From positions 2,666,001-2,730,000 of the forward strand of contig NC_009706.1 in NCBI RefSeq assembly GCF_000016505.1: DNA of 64,000 nt. The letters are read 5' to 3'. Source of the DNA: Clostridium kluyveri DSM 555 (GTDB lineage Bacteria; Bacillota; Clostridia; Clostridiales; Clostridiaceae). Positions 26,215 to 35,608 of the stretch are shown piece after piece. The notes beneath the pieces were generated by a model. It ran no database searches. It had not been told where the DNA came from and saw nothing but the letters and a program-made list of their open reading frames with translations. The position numbers and the translations under genes are program-made. Every line of letters starts with the position of its first letter. The first letter of the stretch is position 1.

Positions 26215-27678
26215 TTATCGGACTAAGTTTAATTTCTTATCTTTGATTTCATAAATCACATCAGCCACATTATCAAGCAGCCGTTTGTCATGGGTGATAA
26301 ACACTATAGTTCCGGCATACTCCTTCATTAGTATTTCCAAAGCCTCTAAGCTTGGTATGTCAAGGAAATTGCTGGGTTCATCCATTAGTAAGATGTTATA
26401 TCTACCCATAAGCATTTTAGCTAGCAATAATTTCATAATTTCGCCGCCACTTAAAACAGATAAGCTTTTTCTAATATCGTTCTGCTTAAATCCCATGGAT
26501 GCTAGCACGGAACGAATTTCTGAAACATTGTAATCACAATCCTCCTGCATAAACTCCAGGACTTTCTGATTACTGTTGTACTTGTAACCATTTTGTGCAA
26601 AGTAACCTATTTTTGCCTTAGGTGAAATAGAAATTCCATCTTCATGGTTTAAGATCATTTGGATTAAAGTTGTTTTTCCGGTTCCATTACCACCAGTTAA
26701 CGCCACTTTTGCTCCAAGCGGAATTTGAAAAGATGCATTTTCAAACAGTACCTTATCTCCAAATATTTTATTAATTTCCTTACCGACAATAGGATATGGA
26801 TTGTGGAGCTCCAATGCTTTACTTTGCCTGAAACGAATCCTACGAATATCTTCTGGAGCTTCTACACTTCCTAAGGCCGCAATCCTATGTTCTAGGGATT
26901 TAGCGGCATTATGCATCTTTTTTTCCTTACTTCCTATTGATTTTTGATGAGCTAAACGCCCTCCGCCTTTAGTACTTTTTTTCTTTGAAGCACCTTTTGC
27001 CTTCTGTCCTATTTTACGAGCCTGTTTTCGCTTTTCCTCCGCAGCCCTTTCCAATCGGGCACGTTCCGCAACAAATTGTTCGTATTCTGCAGCTTGGCTC
27101 TTGCGTTCTTCCTCTTTCTGACGAAGATAATCAGAATAGTTTCCCCAATACTCAGTGATTTTGCCATCTTTCAGTTCCCATATTTTATCTACTACCTCAT
27201 CAAGAAAATAGCGGTCATGGCTAATAACTAACAGTGCACCTGTAAAATATTTTAGCTGTCCAATTAGAAAATCAATTCCTTCACGGTCTAAATGACTCGT
27301 AGGTTCATCCGCTAAAATACCATGAACCTGTGCCGATAAGGCCTGTGCTATTTTAAGTCTTGTTTCTTCACCACCGCTCATGGTCTGTATATCTAATTGC
27401 TCAACACCGAGCTTACCCACAAGTGCAAAATCTTTCTCCTCCTGCAAAGTTACTTCGTCCAACTGAGGGATATAGGCAAGTTCACCCAGACGATTCATTT
27501 TACATCCTGGGGGAGTTAATTCTCCTAAAAGTACCTTGAGTAACGTGCTTTTTCCTGCACCATTTGCTCCTACTAAACCAATACGGTCATAATCATACAC
27601 TTCTAATTCATCTATATCTAAACAAGTGCGTCCTTTAAATTCCACACGTATGTCTTTTGCTTTTAATATCAATTCCAT
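26215..27678 (-). CDS. msr(D): ABC-F ribosomal protection protein, Msr(D)-like
   Basis: A 487-residue protein starting at ATG 27678 behind GACAGGAGGAAAATGTT. It has two ATPase domains with Walker [10 protein letters not shown] and GGNGTGKTT, signatures MSGGEETR and LSGGEIMK, and Walker [12 protein letters not shown] and [12 protein letters not shown]. The linker is long, charged and Lys/Arg/Glu-rich (about 190-270). It has no membrane segments: ABC-F proteins bind the ribosomal E-site and displace drugs. The sequence is very close to streptococcal Msr(D) as I recall it. It lies downstream of a mef-like gene and behind the MYLIFM leader peptide. Confidence 0.92.
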   Translation of the reverse strand: MELILKAKDIRVEFKGRTCLDIDELEVYDYDRIGLVGANGAGKSTLLKVLLGELTPPGCKMNRLGELAYIPQLDEVTLQEEKDFALVGKLGVEQLDIQTMSGGEETRLKIAQALSAQVHGILADEPTSHLDREGIDFLIGQLKYFTGALLVISHDRYFLDEVVDKIWELKDGKITEYWGNYSDYLRQKEEERKSQAAEYEQFVAERARLERAAEEKRKQARKIGQKAKGASKKKSTKGGGRLAHQKSIGSKEKKMHNAAKSLEHRIAALGSVEAPEDIRRIRFRQSKALELHNPYPIVGKEINKIFGDKVLFENASFQIPLGAKVALTGGNGTGKTTLIQMILNHEDGISISPKAKIGYFAQNGYKYNSNQKVLEFMQEDCDYNVSEIRSVLASMGFKQNDIRKSLSVLSGGEIMKLLLAKMLMGRYNILLMDEPSNFLDIPSLEALEILMKEYAGTIVFITHDKRLLDNVADVIYEIKDKKLNLVR

Positions 27679-27723
27679 AACATTTTCCTCCTGTCTATAA
27701 TCGCATGTTTTCATTTGCTTGTA

Positions 27724-27741
27724 CGCAGGGAAAACCCTGCG
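27724..27741 (-). terminator. Hairpin between the msr(D) leader peptide and msr(D)
   Basis: CGCAGGG, AAAA, CCCTGCG: a 7-bp perfect stem placed between the MYLIFM peptide and the msr(D) start. It is the expected place for an attenuator. No long T run follows on the minus strand, so its termination strength is uncertain. Confidence 0.5.
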
Positions 27742-27757
27742 ATTTTAGCAGGAAAAA

Positions 27758-27778
27758 TTACATGAAAATTAAATACAT
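27758..27778 (-). CDS. msrDL: msr(D) leader peptide MYLIFM
   Basis: ATG 27778 encodes MYLIFM and a stop, behind AGGAGG that overlaps the mef stop codon. The same peptide precedes msr(D) in streptococcal mef/msr elements, where macrolide-stalled ribosomes on it relieve premature termination. Exact conservation supports the same control here. Confidence 0.85.
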   Translation of the reverse strand: MYLIFM

Positions 27779-27791
27779 AAAAATGGCCCTC

Positions 27792-29018
27792 CTATGAATT
27801 TTGTTTTAAATCTAATTTTCTAATCTCAGTTATCATTGGGCAAACTATTGCAATACAAATAATTAAAATACCTGATAGTAAAAACCAATGATTTACACCG
27901 ATTCTATCAGCAATGAATCCAGAAAGAATTAACCCAATTGGCATAGCAAGTGACATGATACTTCCGGTCAAAGAAAATACACGTCCTAAATATTCAGGCT
28001 TAATTTTCTCCTGAAAAAGAGCTGTTTGCACACCGCTATAGAATGGCACCGAAAGCCCCATTATTGCACAGCAGACTACAAATATGAAAAATCCACTTTG
28101 AGGAAGTAATCCTGAAATGGTTAAGCTTATCCCCATCATAAAAATTGATGCCGTTATTAATAAGATTCGCTTTTGGTAATTCCCAAATAACCCTAATAAT
28201 AGACCCCCTATCAACATACCAGAGGCATAAGCAATCTCCGTAATAGAAATATGCATCGGTGTACCATTAAAATATTCCATAGTGATTAAAGGATATAATG
28301 CATTTATGGGCATATAAACAAACATATATAATGTTCCAACGAGTAATAAAGCAAATAATCCTTTATTTTGCCGTAGTACAGCCATTCCTTCTTTCATTTC
28401 TCTTATGAAATTTGGTTTCAAGCTTTGCACTTGATCGCCTAGCTTAGGAATACGTACAATTGCTACCGTAATAGACGCAATCATAGCACCCAATACATCG
28501 ATGGCAATAATAGCATTTAATTCCCAAACAGAATATAACAATGCTGCAACCGCCGGACTAACAATATAGCTTATAGACTGCAAAGACTGACTATAGCCTG
28601 CACATTTCGTAAGCTGCTCTTCTGGTACTAAAAGTGGCGTAACCGCATTGAGAGCCGGGGTATGAAAAGCTGTTCCAATGCTACGGATAAACAATACTAC
28701 CATAACCATCCAGATAGGTAACTCCATATACAATGCAACAATAGCAAGCACTGCCCCAGCTGCTGCGATAATTAAATCAGCACCAATCATTATCTTCTTC
28801 CTATCATGACGATCCACTAATACACCAATGGCTGGTCCAAAGACCGCATAGGGTAAAAAACCTACTAGTGAAGCCATAGACAAGACCATCGCAGATCCTG
28901 TTTTTTCTGTAAGGTAAAAAATAATCGCCATTTGCAGGATGGCACTAGTGATTAATGATACTGCCTGCCCTGCCCATATTGTATAAAACTTAAGTTTCCA
29001 ATTGTTGTATTTTTCCAT
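27792..29018 (-). CDS. mef(A): Macrolide efflux MFS transporter, Mef(A) family
   Basis: A 408-residue, 12-helix protein. The N-terminus MEKYNNWKLKFYTIWAGQAV and the following SLITSAILQMA match the Mef proteins of streptococci closely as I recall them. VDRHDRKK is the MFS loop 2-3 motif. Mef exports 14- and 15-membered macrolides by proton antiport and works with Msr(D), which follows it here. A long leader with the MTASMRLR peptide and two terminators lies upstream. Confidence 0.92.
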   Translation of the reverse strand: MEKYNNWKLKFYTIWAGQAVSLITSAILQMAIIFYLTEKTGSAMVLSMASLVGFLPYAVFGPAIGVLVDRHDRKKIMIGADLIIAAAGAVLAIVALYMELPIWMVMVVLFIRSIGTAFHTPALNAVTPLLVPEEQLTKCAGYSQSLQSISYIVSPAVAALLYSVWELNAIIAIDVLGAMIASITVAIVRIPKLGDQVQSLKPNFIREMKEGMAVLRQNKGLFALLLVGTLYMFVYMPINALYPLITMEYFNGTPMHISITEIAYASGMLIGGLLLGLFGNYQKRILLITASIFMMGISLTISGLLPQSGFFIFVVCCAIMGLSVPFYSGVQTALFQEKIKPEYLGRVFSLTGSIMSLAMPIGLILSGFIADRIGVNHWFLLSGILIICIAIVCPMITEIRKLDLKQNS

Positions 29019-29085
29019 TTATATTATCTCCTGCATATTATTTTGCTTGAATTTCTATTTTGAATAGCATTCTAGGCAATAAAAA

Positions 29086-29124
29086 ATGCAGGCCTAAATC
29101 CACAATGTGGCTTTTGGTCTGCAT
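29086..29124 (-). terminator. Second terminator in the mef leader
   Basis: On the minus strand ATGCAGACC pairs with GGCCTGCAT around a loop, followed by TTTTT. It lies between the first attenuator and the mef start codon. Confidence 0.65.
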
Positions 29125-29238
29125 ACATACAATATGGAAACATTCATAATAAAGACATAGTTAAATAAAGGTATAGTTTAATAACCTATATCCTCACCGT
29201 AACTAATGAATGCTCAATATCGTATAAATAAGCACAAC

Positions 29239-29276
29239 AAAAAAGCCTATCATCGGGGATAGATTCTGCTTTTTTT
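29239..29276 (-). terminator. Attenuator terminator in the mef leader
   Basis: On the minus strand AAAAAAAGC...CTATC, CCCGAT, GATAGGCTTTTTT forms an AT-flanked hairpin with a T run, 9 nt after the MTASMRLR stop. A ribosome stalled on the leader would favour an alternative fold. Confidence 0.75.
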
Positions 29277-29285
29277 ATTGCCAGC

Positions 29286-29312
29286 TTATCTTAAACGCAT
29301 TGAGGCTGTCAT
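29286..29312 (-). CDS. mefL: mef leader peptide MTASMRLR
   Basis: ATG 29312 behind AGGAGG encodes MTASMRLR and a stop. The same peptide is the known macrolide-sensing leader of mef elements in streptococci. The downstream hairpin completes the attenuator. Nothing in the coding potential beyond this peptide is expected. Confidence 0.88.
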   Translation of the reverse strand: MTASMRLR

Positions 29313-29352
29313 AGTTTCGGTTCCTCCTAAATTCTTATTTGTATCAGCGTAT

Positions 29353-29381
29353 ATTTTAACACAACAAGTCGTTTTAAGCAA
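29353..29381 (-). promoter_or_regulatory. mef promoter
   Basis: TTGCTT (29376-29381) and TAAAAT (29353-29358) on the minus strand, 17 nt apart, 41 nt before the leader peptide start. Confidence 0.65.
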
Positions 29382-29401
29382 CTTTAAAATTAAAAAAATC
29401 C

Positions 29402-29448
29402 AATATTAACCGCCAAAGGGTGCTAGCCCCTAATTGGCGGTTAATATT
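29402..29448 (-). terminator. Terminator of the recombinase operon at the prophage edge
   Basis: AATATTAACCGCCAA (29402-29416) and TTGGCGGTTAATATT (29434-29448) are a perfect 15-bp inverted repeat directly after the recombinase stop codon. It separates the phage genes from the mef promoter. The attachment-site junction should lie within about 100 bp. Confidence 0.7.
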
Positions 29449-31020
29449 CTATATCTCTTCGTCAATCTCAATCCCAGACTTGAATTCAACGGTGAGCTTA
29501 TCTTCATATATCGTTACTTTCTCAATAAGTCGCCTTACTAACTGTTCATCATATTCCTCCAACTCACAGGATTGTTCATTCAAGAAATCAGTCATTTCAG
29601 CGATTCGTTGCCTTTTTCCTTCTCGCTCTGCATTTTCAACCAGTGCATTTTGCTTCAATTCACGAAGCCGATAAATTTCATCAGCCACATCTTCATAGTC
29701 ATTCTTGGACTTTGCTTGAATAAGAAGCTGTTGTTGCAATTCTTCCAATTTGCCATCAATATCAACGGTGGCATTATCATTTTCTTCATTAAGTACGGTG
29801 GCTATATTTTTCTGTAACGTTGAGAGGAAGGGTTCTTTGTTAGCCAAAAGTTCGTTAATAGCCTTGACCACTGCTGTCTGTAATATTTCCTCGTTTATGG
29901 TAGAGGCCGTACATTCAGACCCTTTTTCCTCCAAACGGCTGACGCATCTCCAAACAATAGACTTGTAACCTCGGTTATTCCAGTGTACTCGTCGGTAAAT
30001 ATCGCCGCAATGACCGCAGTAAACAATACTCGATAAAGCATACTTGCTGCTATAGACTCTCTTTTTACCGCCTTTGCCGCCCCGAAGATTTGCTCTTCGA
30101 ACCATCTCTTCTTGAACCTGCATAAAAAGGTCGCGTGGAATGATAGGATCATGGCTGTTTTCTACATAATACTGGGGAACGATGCCATTATTCTTGACTC
30201 GCTTTTTAGAAAGGAAATCAACCGTATATGTTTTTTGTAAAAGGGCATCACCAATGTACTTTTCATTCTGAAGTATTTTTTTCAGTGTTTCTGGTCTCCA
30301 TTTGGCTTTGCCTGCTGCTGTAAGAATACCGTCTGCTTCTAGTCCTCTAGCTATTTGTAATAGGCTAGCCCCTTCAAGGTACTCTCTGTAAATCCGTTTA
30401 ACAACCTCAGCACCCTTTGGGTCAATCACTAGTTGCTTGTTTTCATCTTTGGTGTATCCTAGGAAACGCTTATGGTTGACTTGAATCTCACCTTGCTGAT
30501 AGCGATATTGAATACCCAGCTTTACGTTTTGGCTTAAGGACTGGCTTTCCTGTTGGGCAAGGGATGCCATAATGGTCAGCATGATTTCGCCCTTAGAATC
30601 CATGGTGTTAATATTCTCTTTTTCAAAGAATACGGCGATGTTTTTATCCTTTAATTGACGAATGTATTTAAGGCAATCCAACGTGTTTCTGGCAAATCGG
30701 CTGATGGATTTTGTGATGATCATGTCTATTTTTCCTGCCATACACTCTTCAATCATACGGTTGAATTCTTCACGCTTTTTTGTATTTGTGCCTGTGATGC
30801 CGTCATCCGCAAAAATACCTGCCAATTCCCATTCCTTATTCTTTTTAATATAATTTGTATAATGCTCAATTTGAATATCATAACTTGAAGCTTGCTCCTC
30901 ACTATCCGTTGAAACACGGCAGTAAGCAGCCACTCGTATTTTGGGTTTGCTTTCACTATTTTTATTATTTCCGACTCGCTTAATTGCCGGAATCACTGTG
31001 ACATTCCTACTTACCACCAT
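29449..31020 (-). CDS. Large serine recombinase (phage integrase)
   Basis: A 523-residue protein. The catalytic domain shows [13 protein letters not shown] with the nucleophile Ser, and [13 protein letters not shown]. The recombinase domain (about 190-290) is followed by a zinc ribbon (CGHCGD, WRC, SECT) and a coiled coil (about 415-480). Such enzymes integrate and excise phage DNA at short att sites. It is the outermost gene, as expected next to attL/attR. It is preceded by two related genes, all on one transcript. Confidence 0.9.
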   Translation of the reverse strand: MVVSRNVTVIPAIKRVGNNKNSESKPKIRVAAYCRVSTDSEEQASSYDIQIEHYTNYIKKNKEWELAGIFADDGITGTNTKKREEFNRMIEECMAGKIDMIITKSISRFARNTLDCLKYIRQLKDKNIAVFFEKENINTMDSKGEIMLTIMASLAQQESQSLSQNVKLGIQYRYQQGEIQVNHKRFLGYTKDENKQLVIDPKGAEVVKRIYREYLEGASLLQIARGLEADGILTAAGKAKWRPETLKKILQNEKYIGDALLQKTYTVDFLSKKRVKNNGIVPQYYVENSHDPIIPRDLFMQVQEEMVRRANLRGGKGGKKRVYSSKYALSSIVYCGHCGDIYRRVHWNNRGYKSIVWRCVSRLEEKGSECTASTINEEILQTAVVKAINELLANKEPFLSTLQKNIATVLNEENDNATVDIDGKLEELQQQLLIQAKSKNDYEDVADEIYRLRELKQNALVENAEREGKRQRIAEMTDFLNEQSCELEEYDEQLVRRLIEKVTIYEDKLTVEFKSGIEIDEEI

Positions 31021-31023
31021 TTA

Positions 31024-31437
31024 TTACACCTCACTTTCTATCAAACTGTAGGCATATTCTGCCTGCTTGTATGGATCGTCATATTTTTGCACCAGAGGTT
31101 TTGCTTTGAACTTTACAGGATAATGCGTTTCTGGTTCATCTTTAGACTCCCATATCCTTCCGAGTTTTTCTGCTCGTTTTCGCTTTTCTAATCTTGCTTT
31201 TTCAAATGTCTCCTCATCAATAATCGGAGGGTAAAATTCATCGCCAAGGTAATGCTTGTTCTGCAACATCTTACTTGCTGTGGCATGGTAGCAGTCTATC
31301 CCAGCTTGTTTAGCAGCATCCTTCAAAGAAAGTCCTGCCAAATATCCTGAGAATAGTTCGTTTACTTGCTTCGATGCTATTTCATCTACAACAGCCTTTC
31401 CATCTTCAATTCTATATCCATAGGGCGTGTGACCCAT
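31024..31437 (-). CDS. Recombinase-domain protein lacking the catalytic domain
   Basis: A 137-residue protein starting directly after the stop of the upstream recombinase (TAGATG). It holds only part of a serine recombinase DNA-binding domain: GHTPYGYRIEDGKAVVDE, LFSGYLAGLSLKDAAKQAG, MLQNKHYLGDEFYPPIIDEE. The catalytic Ser domain and zinc ribbon are absent. It is intact rather than eroded, and small partners of this type recur between two large recombinases, so it may help target recognition or direction control. This is inferred from context. Confidence 0.75.
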   Translation of the reverse strand: MGHTPYGYRIEDGKAVVDEIASKQVNELFSGYLAGLSLKDAAKQAGIDCYHATASKMLQNKHYLGDEFYPPIIDEETFEKARLEKRKRAEKLGRIWESKDEPETHYPVKFKAKPLVQKYDDPYKQAEYAYSLIESEV

Positions 31438-33000
31438 CTAATTCACCAACCTTTCCTTCAATGTGATTCCACATTTTAATTCAAATCCAACTTCCTCTCG
31501 TGAAAAAACAATAATCTTTTCTACGTAATTTTCAAACAGCTCATCCTCATGTGCTGTAAGCATTTTGGACTTAGTGGCAAACTTGAGCAGTCGATCAACT
31601 TCTTCTACTTTTGCAAAATTGCCATTTACGGACCGAGTAAGTTGATCCTTTTCGGCAAGAAGCCTTTCTCTTTCTGCTTCCAGTGAATACTTTTCTTTAT
31701 TAAACAGAGCAGGTTCCAGATATCCTTTGGCCATTAAACCCGTCAGCATCTGGCTTTGCTCCATGTTGTTTTCAATCTTAGTTTCCAACTCTTCGATTCT
31801 ACGAAAACTTGCTGCATTGTTCTGGTTACGTAACCCATTTAAAAGTGGTCTTAATATGAATTTCTGACCGAAAATGAGTTTATTCATCATCGTAACAAAT
31901 GCAGTCTTTATATCTTCATCTCGAATGAACTGCATAGAACATTCCGTTATATTGCTTATATGCTTACTGCAACACCAAGCAATGTATTTTCTTCCAGATG
32001 AATGAATCCGTCTTTTAAAGGTACTGCCACATTCCGAGCAGATGATTTTACTGGAGAAAGAATATCGGTTTAAATATTTGCTGTTGCGTTTTTCGATGGC
32101 TTTTTCTTTTGCTCTCTGATTAAGAATGGCATCTACAGCTTCAAAATCCTCATGGCTAATAATTGCCTCATGATGGTTTTCTACGAGATACATATTTTTC
32201 TCACCATAATTGGTGTGCCTGTTAAAATGGCTGTCAGTATAGGTCTTTTGCAAAATAACATCGCCAGTATATTTTTCATTGGTCAGAATTCCTCGAATGG
32301 TAGTAGCTGTCCAACGACCACCTCTTTTTGAAGGGATACCCTTTTGATTAAGATCATTTGCAACTTTCTGTGTGCCTTTGCCCGATAATACCTCTGCAAA
32401 AATATACTTCACAACTTCAGCCTGCTTGAGGTTTACTATCATCTGACCGTCAATGTTTTGATATCCATATGGTGGGTAGGAAATTTTAAAGGTTCCGTTT
32501 TGAAATCGTCTTTGAATGGCCCACTTCGTATTTTCTGAAATGGAAATTGACTCACTTTCTGCAAGCCCACTCAAAATGGAGAGCATCAATTCACTTTCCA
32601 TTGAACCCGTATTGATGTTTTCCTTCTCAAAATAGATATGAACCCCAAGGCCGATCAGTTTTCGAACCATCTCCAAGCAGTCTGTAGTATTTCTTGCAAA
32701 TCGGCTGATGGACTTTGTAATGATTAAGTCAATTCTCCCAGTTTCGCAGTCTGATAACATCCTAAGCAGGTCAGAGCGGTTTTCCTTTTTCGTACCGCTG
32801 ATTCCCTCATCATAATATAGGCCTGCATATTCCCATTCTGGATTCGCCTTTATGTAGGTCTCATAATGGGCCTTTTGTGCTTGCAAGCTGACTAGCTGTT
32901 CATTACTATCTGTTGAAACTCGGCAGTAGGCAACTACTCGGTTTTTTGGCTTAATAAAAGAGTTGGCTAGATTTCCTTCTATTTTCGTTATCTTTTTCAT
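31438..33000 (-). CDS. Large serine recombinase (second)
   Basis: A 520-residue protein starting MKKITKIEG at 33000, behind GGAGGTGAGAGG. The catalytic domain shows [13 protein letters not shown] and [13 protein letters not shown]. The recombinase domain has PPYGYQNIDGQ and NEKYTGDVILQKT. The zinc ribbon is CSECGST, CCSKH, TECS and is followed by a coiled coil (about 400-470). It is close in plan to the recombinase at 29449 but clearly different in sequence. Two active-looking large serine recombinases with a small partner probably act together in integration and excision. Confidence 0.88.
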   Translation of the reverse strand: MKKITKIEGNLANSFIKPKNRVVAYCRVSTDSNEQLVSLQAQKAHYETYIKANPEWEYAGLYYDEGISGTKKENRSDLLRMLSDCETGRIDLIITKSISRFARNTTDCLEMVRKLIGLGVHIYFEKENINTGSMESELMLSILSGLAESESISISENTKWAIQRRFQNGTFKISYPPYGYQNIDGQMIVNLKQAEVVKYIFAEVLSGKGTQKVANDLNQKGIPSKRGGRWTATTIRGILTNEKYTGDVILQKTYTDSHFNRHTNYGEKNMYLVENHHEAIISHEDFEAVDAILNQRAKEKAIEKRNSKYLNRYSFSSKIICSECGSTFKRRIHSSGRKYIAWCCSKHISNITECSMQFIRDEDIKTAFVTMMNKLIFGQKFILRPLLNGLRNQNNAASFRRIEELETKIENNMEQSQMLTGLMAKGYLEPALFNKEKYSLEAERERLLAEKDQLTRSVNGNFAKVEEVDRLLKFATKSKMLTAHEDELFENYVEKIIVFSREEVGFELKCGITLKERLVN

Positions 33001-33021
33001 CCTCTCACCTCCTTCTTGGTA

Positions 33022-33056
33022 GGTCACATATTACCTCTGAAACCCTTATATATCAA
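33022..33056 (-). promoter_or_regulatory. Promoter with shared phage spacer motif (copy C)
   Basis: The minus strand has TTGATA, 17 nt, TAATAT. The spacer TATAAGGGTTTCAGAGG resembles the spacers at 54611-54653 and 55751-55792 (consensus AAG..TTT.AGAG). It lies just before the recombinase at 31438-33000. Confidence 0.5.
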
Positions 33057-33061
33057 CGATT

Positions 33062-33298
33062 TCAGGGCATTATCTCTGCCAAATAAGGGGAGAAAGTTTG
33101 GCGGTTGAGTGCGTCTATCTTGTTGAATTCCACTTCAGTTATTAAGCCTTTTTCGAGCATCTTTCTAAGTAATTTTTCTGCCTGGATATAATCAAACTCA
33201 CGTTGTAACCGTTCCTGTGATACTCTCTTTAGTGCAGTGCTTTTGTCTATAACTTCATCTGATATCTTCGTAACTTTTTTATCCTCGTGCTGATTCAC
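33062..33298 (-). CDS. SHOCT-like small phage protein
   Basis: A 78-residue protein. The C-terminal half (FDYIQAEKLLRKMLEKGLIT, then EVEFNKIDALNRQTFSP) is a SHOCT-type helix pair. A protein of this size and type regularly precedes serine recombinase genes in Firmicute prophages, so it may be a directionality or regulatory factor. No direct evidence for the role is visible. Confidence 0.65.
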   Translation of the reverse strand: MNQHEDKKVTKISDEVIDKSTALKRVSQERLQREFDYIQAEKLLRKMLEKGLITEVEFNKIDALNRQTFSPYLAEIMP

Positions 33299-33377
33299 TG
33301 AGAATCACCTCCTACCTAATAGCCGTGGGAACAGGTCGAAGTTGAGGATTTGTAGAATTTAATTTGAATCAGAGCAT

Positions 33378-33414
33378 AAAAAAAGAGCCTGCAAGGGAAG
33401 AACCCCCACAGGCT
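33378..33414 (-). terminator. Terminator after the lysis module
   Basis: On the minus strand AGCCTGTGGGGGTTC...CCCTTGCAGGCT is followed by CTTTTTTT. It lies downstream of the amidase gene, ending the late transcript. Confidence 0.8.
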
Positions 33415-33494
33415 ACATACATTTAATAGTTTGATATATTATTTGAGAGGCTTGATGAAATTTATGAAATACTGTTTTTAACTCGCCCTTTTGA

Positions 33495-34196
33495 TTAATC
33501 ATACTTAATAAATGCATCCGTAAATCCTGCCTTTTTAGCTTTGGCAAGCTGTGCCTCAGCATTTGCTTTGACAGTGTATGCACCTATTTGTACACGGTAG
33601 TATTTCTTTTTCGCTGGTTCTGCTGATTTTTCTTCTTCGCTTAGAAGTTTCTTAACATCTGCTCTAAAGGTATCCATGGTCTTGCCATGCTTAGGAAACC
33701 AGTGCATAACATCCGCATGGTTACTGGCTATACCTTGCTTATAGCCTTCACTATGACAGATGATATCCTTCTCACTTAGTCCATAGAGTTTACAAAGATG
33801 TACACAAAGCTCTACTGCTTCCTTATAAACAGCAGAAAAATACGAGGCATCGGTTAGACCGTCCTCGCAAATCTCAAATCCTATATGGGTATTATTCGCA
33901 TCCCCTCCAGCATGCCAACCACGATGATTCCAAGGCAATGTTTGGTATGTGGCAATGGAGCCATCTGCTAACTTACCAATAAAAGCATGGACGCAAACTT
34001 GACGACCTCCAGGTTTATCCTGATTCCAATGATTATTGTATTGGTTCTTTCCGAGCAAACCGTCATCTGGACCAACATATCTCTTCAACCATGGGTTGTT
34101 AGCCCCTGTTGAATGAACCATTATACCCTTCGGTTTTATTGTTTTGCCTGCTTTGTAGCAGGCATTATTCGTAAGTATTAGTTTGTATAATTTCAT
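33495..34196 (-). CDS. Phage endolysin: N-acetylmuramoyl-L-alanine amidase with SPOR-like C-terminus
   Basis: A 233-residue protein starting MKLYKLILT at 34196, behind GAGGTGATTATA. The Amidase_2 domain (about 1-165) has zinc ligands in IMVHSTGANN, VCVHAFIG and HADVMHW, plus NHRGWHAGG. The C-terminal 40 residues (YYRVQIGAYTVKANAEAQLA, KKAGFTDAFI) match a SPOR domain that binds denuded glycan. It cleaves the bond between MurNAc and the stem peptide for host lysis. It lies directly downstream of the holin and baseplate genes. Confidence 0.92.
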   Translation of the reverse strand: MKLYKLILTNNACYKAGKTIKPKGIMVHSTGANNPWLKRYVGPDDGLLGKNQYNNHWNQDKPGGRQVCVHAFIGKLADGSIATYQTLPWNHRGWHAGGDANNTHIGFEICEDGLTDASYFSAVYKEAVELCVHLCKLYGLSEKDIICHSEGYKQGIASNHADVMHWFPKHGKTMDTFRADVKKLLSEEEKSAEPAKKKYYRVQIGAYTVKANAEAQLAKAKKAGFTDAFIKYD

Positions 34197-34213
34197 TATA
34201 ATCACCTCAACAT

Positions 34214-35608
34214 TTAATCATTTGGCTCAGGTGTAAGATGGACAGGGTACAGGTGATAGGTAAACTTTAAATCACAATAAGCATTTGATGATGTTCCATC
34301 ACTTCCCATACAGATATACAGCCCATAACCTGCTGGAACTCTGGCCTGCCGCATTTGAATATGAATGTGCAAGGATTCTGCTGAAGTATTCGATCCGACA
34401 GGTGTACTCCGTTGAATTCTGGTGAACGTCTCCTCATCATTGGAAATATACAAGTCCAGTTCCTTTTCACTAGTATCCGATTGACGACAAAGAGTTATCA
34501 AATGGCAATCATAAGCCGTCGTATACAATTCTCCGCCCTGACCGCCAATAACCACACTATTAATAGGTAATATCGTGTGCAAAGGACCACGGACACTGTT
34601 TGCACCGCCTGAACCCGAGACATTACCCGACAAAATATATCTTGAATAGGCCGAACGGGTGAAGTCACTAATAATAGCCGTTGCTGTGGATGAGAGCGGT
34701 ATTGCGGAAGTCACATTTTCTGCTCTTTCAAGTAGAAAAAGGCTCTCACCTGCCTCAACGGTAGTACTACCTATGGAAAACCTTTGACTTGTCCAGTAAG
34801 CTGTACAAATTGGGTTTGGATCAGTCCCAGTTCCATAGGCAATATTCATTTCGTCATCAATGCCCCTTATAGCTCTAGCAAGTGTCTTAACTGTATTACG
34901 AAGGGTGTCTTGAATTAGAACCTGCACATTATTTGCAGCTGGACTACCCAAAGCTGTAACGAAGGTATATGTTATCATGCCAATCACTACATTGTTTCCA
35001 TTTGCTATGTTGTTAAATGTGATGGCTGCTCTCCGGCTAATCATATCCGGTGCACTAGCTGTTTCTATTGGATGCAAATGGTTGAGTAGAATACCTGTCC
35101 GCCTATATAAATTTTCGCGGGTATCCTCAACCAAATTGTGTGTTGTATTTAGCAAATCATAGTTGTTGTTTAATAGATTGTAAGTGAGGTTGAGCAGATT
35201 ATTTATTTCATCAATATCCAGTTCAGCTAAAGCTGAAAGCACTTTATTTAACCATTCCTGTGCAGGAGGTTCTGGTGGTTCAGCAATTCCATCCACAAGA
35301 GCATCCTCGACTATGGTTAGTATTCTTGTGCTCTTTCCAACCACATCACCATAAGTAACCCTTATTTCAAGCCGACCAACACCAACAAATGATATGTCAG
35401 TTGCATTGGGCTGCCATGTAAGGACACCATCAGCGTAGTTCGTGACTACTGGATATGCAACCCCATCAGGCCTTTTGTAAATCGCATTTAAGGAGGCACT
35501 TGGGTAGTTATCTTCCAGTAGGCTTGATACATCAAACTCAATATTTCGGTAATTGTGTTCACCGCGTCGACCAATGAATACCGTTACCGCTTTTGTTAAG
35601 TCAATCAT
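34214..35608 (-). CDS. Phage baseplate upper-protein-like (BppU-type) protein
   Basis: A 464-residue protein. The N-terminal about 110 residues (VTVFIGRRGEHNYRNIEFDV, DGVLTWQPNATDISFVGVGR) resemble the BppU N-terminal beta domain. A helical coiled segment (LNLTYNLLNNNYDLLNTTHN) and a C-terminal beta-rich part follow. It overlaps the holin gene by 4 nt. It probably contributes to the tip or receptor-binding structure. The assignment rests on the N-terminus and position. Confidence 0.65.
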   Translation of the reverse strand: MIDLTKAVTVFIGRRGEHNYRNIEFDVSSLLEDNYPSASLNAIYKRPDGVAYPVVTNYADGVLTWQPNATDISFVGVGRLEIRVTYGDVVGKSTRILTIVEDALVDGIAEPPEPPAQEWLNKVLSALAELDIDEINNLLNLTYNLLNNNYDLLNTTHNLVEDTRENLYRRTGILLNHLHPIETASAPDMISRRAAITFNNIANGNNVVIGMITYTFVTALGSPAANNVQVLIQDTLRNTVKTLARAIRGIDDEMNIAYGTGTDPNPICTAYWTSQRFSIGSTTVEAGESLFLLERAENVTSAIPLSSTATAIISDFTRSAYSRYILSGNVSGSGGANSVRGPLHTILPINSVVIGGQGGELYTTAYDCHLITLCRQSDTSEKELDLYISNDEETFTRIQRSTPVGSNTSAESLHIHIQMRQARVPAGYGLYICMGSDGTSSNAYCDLKFTYHLYPVHLTPEPND

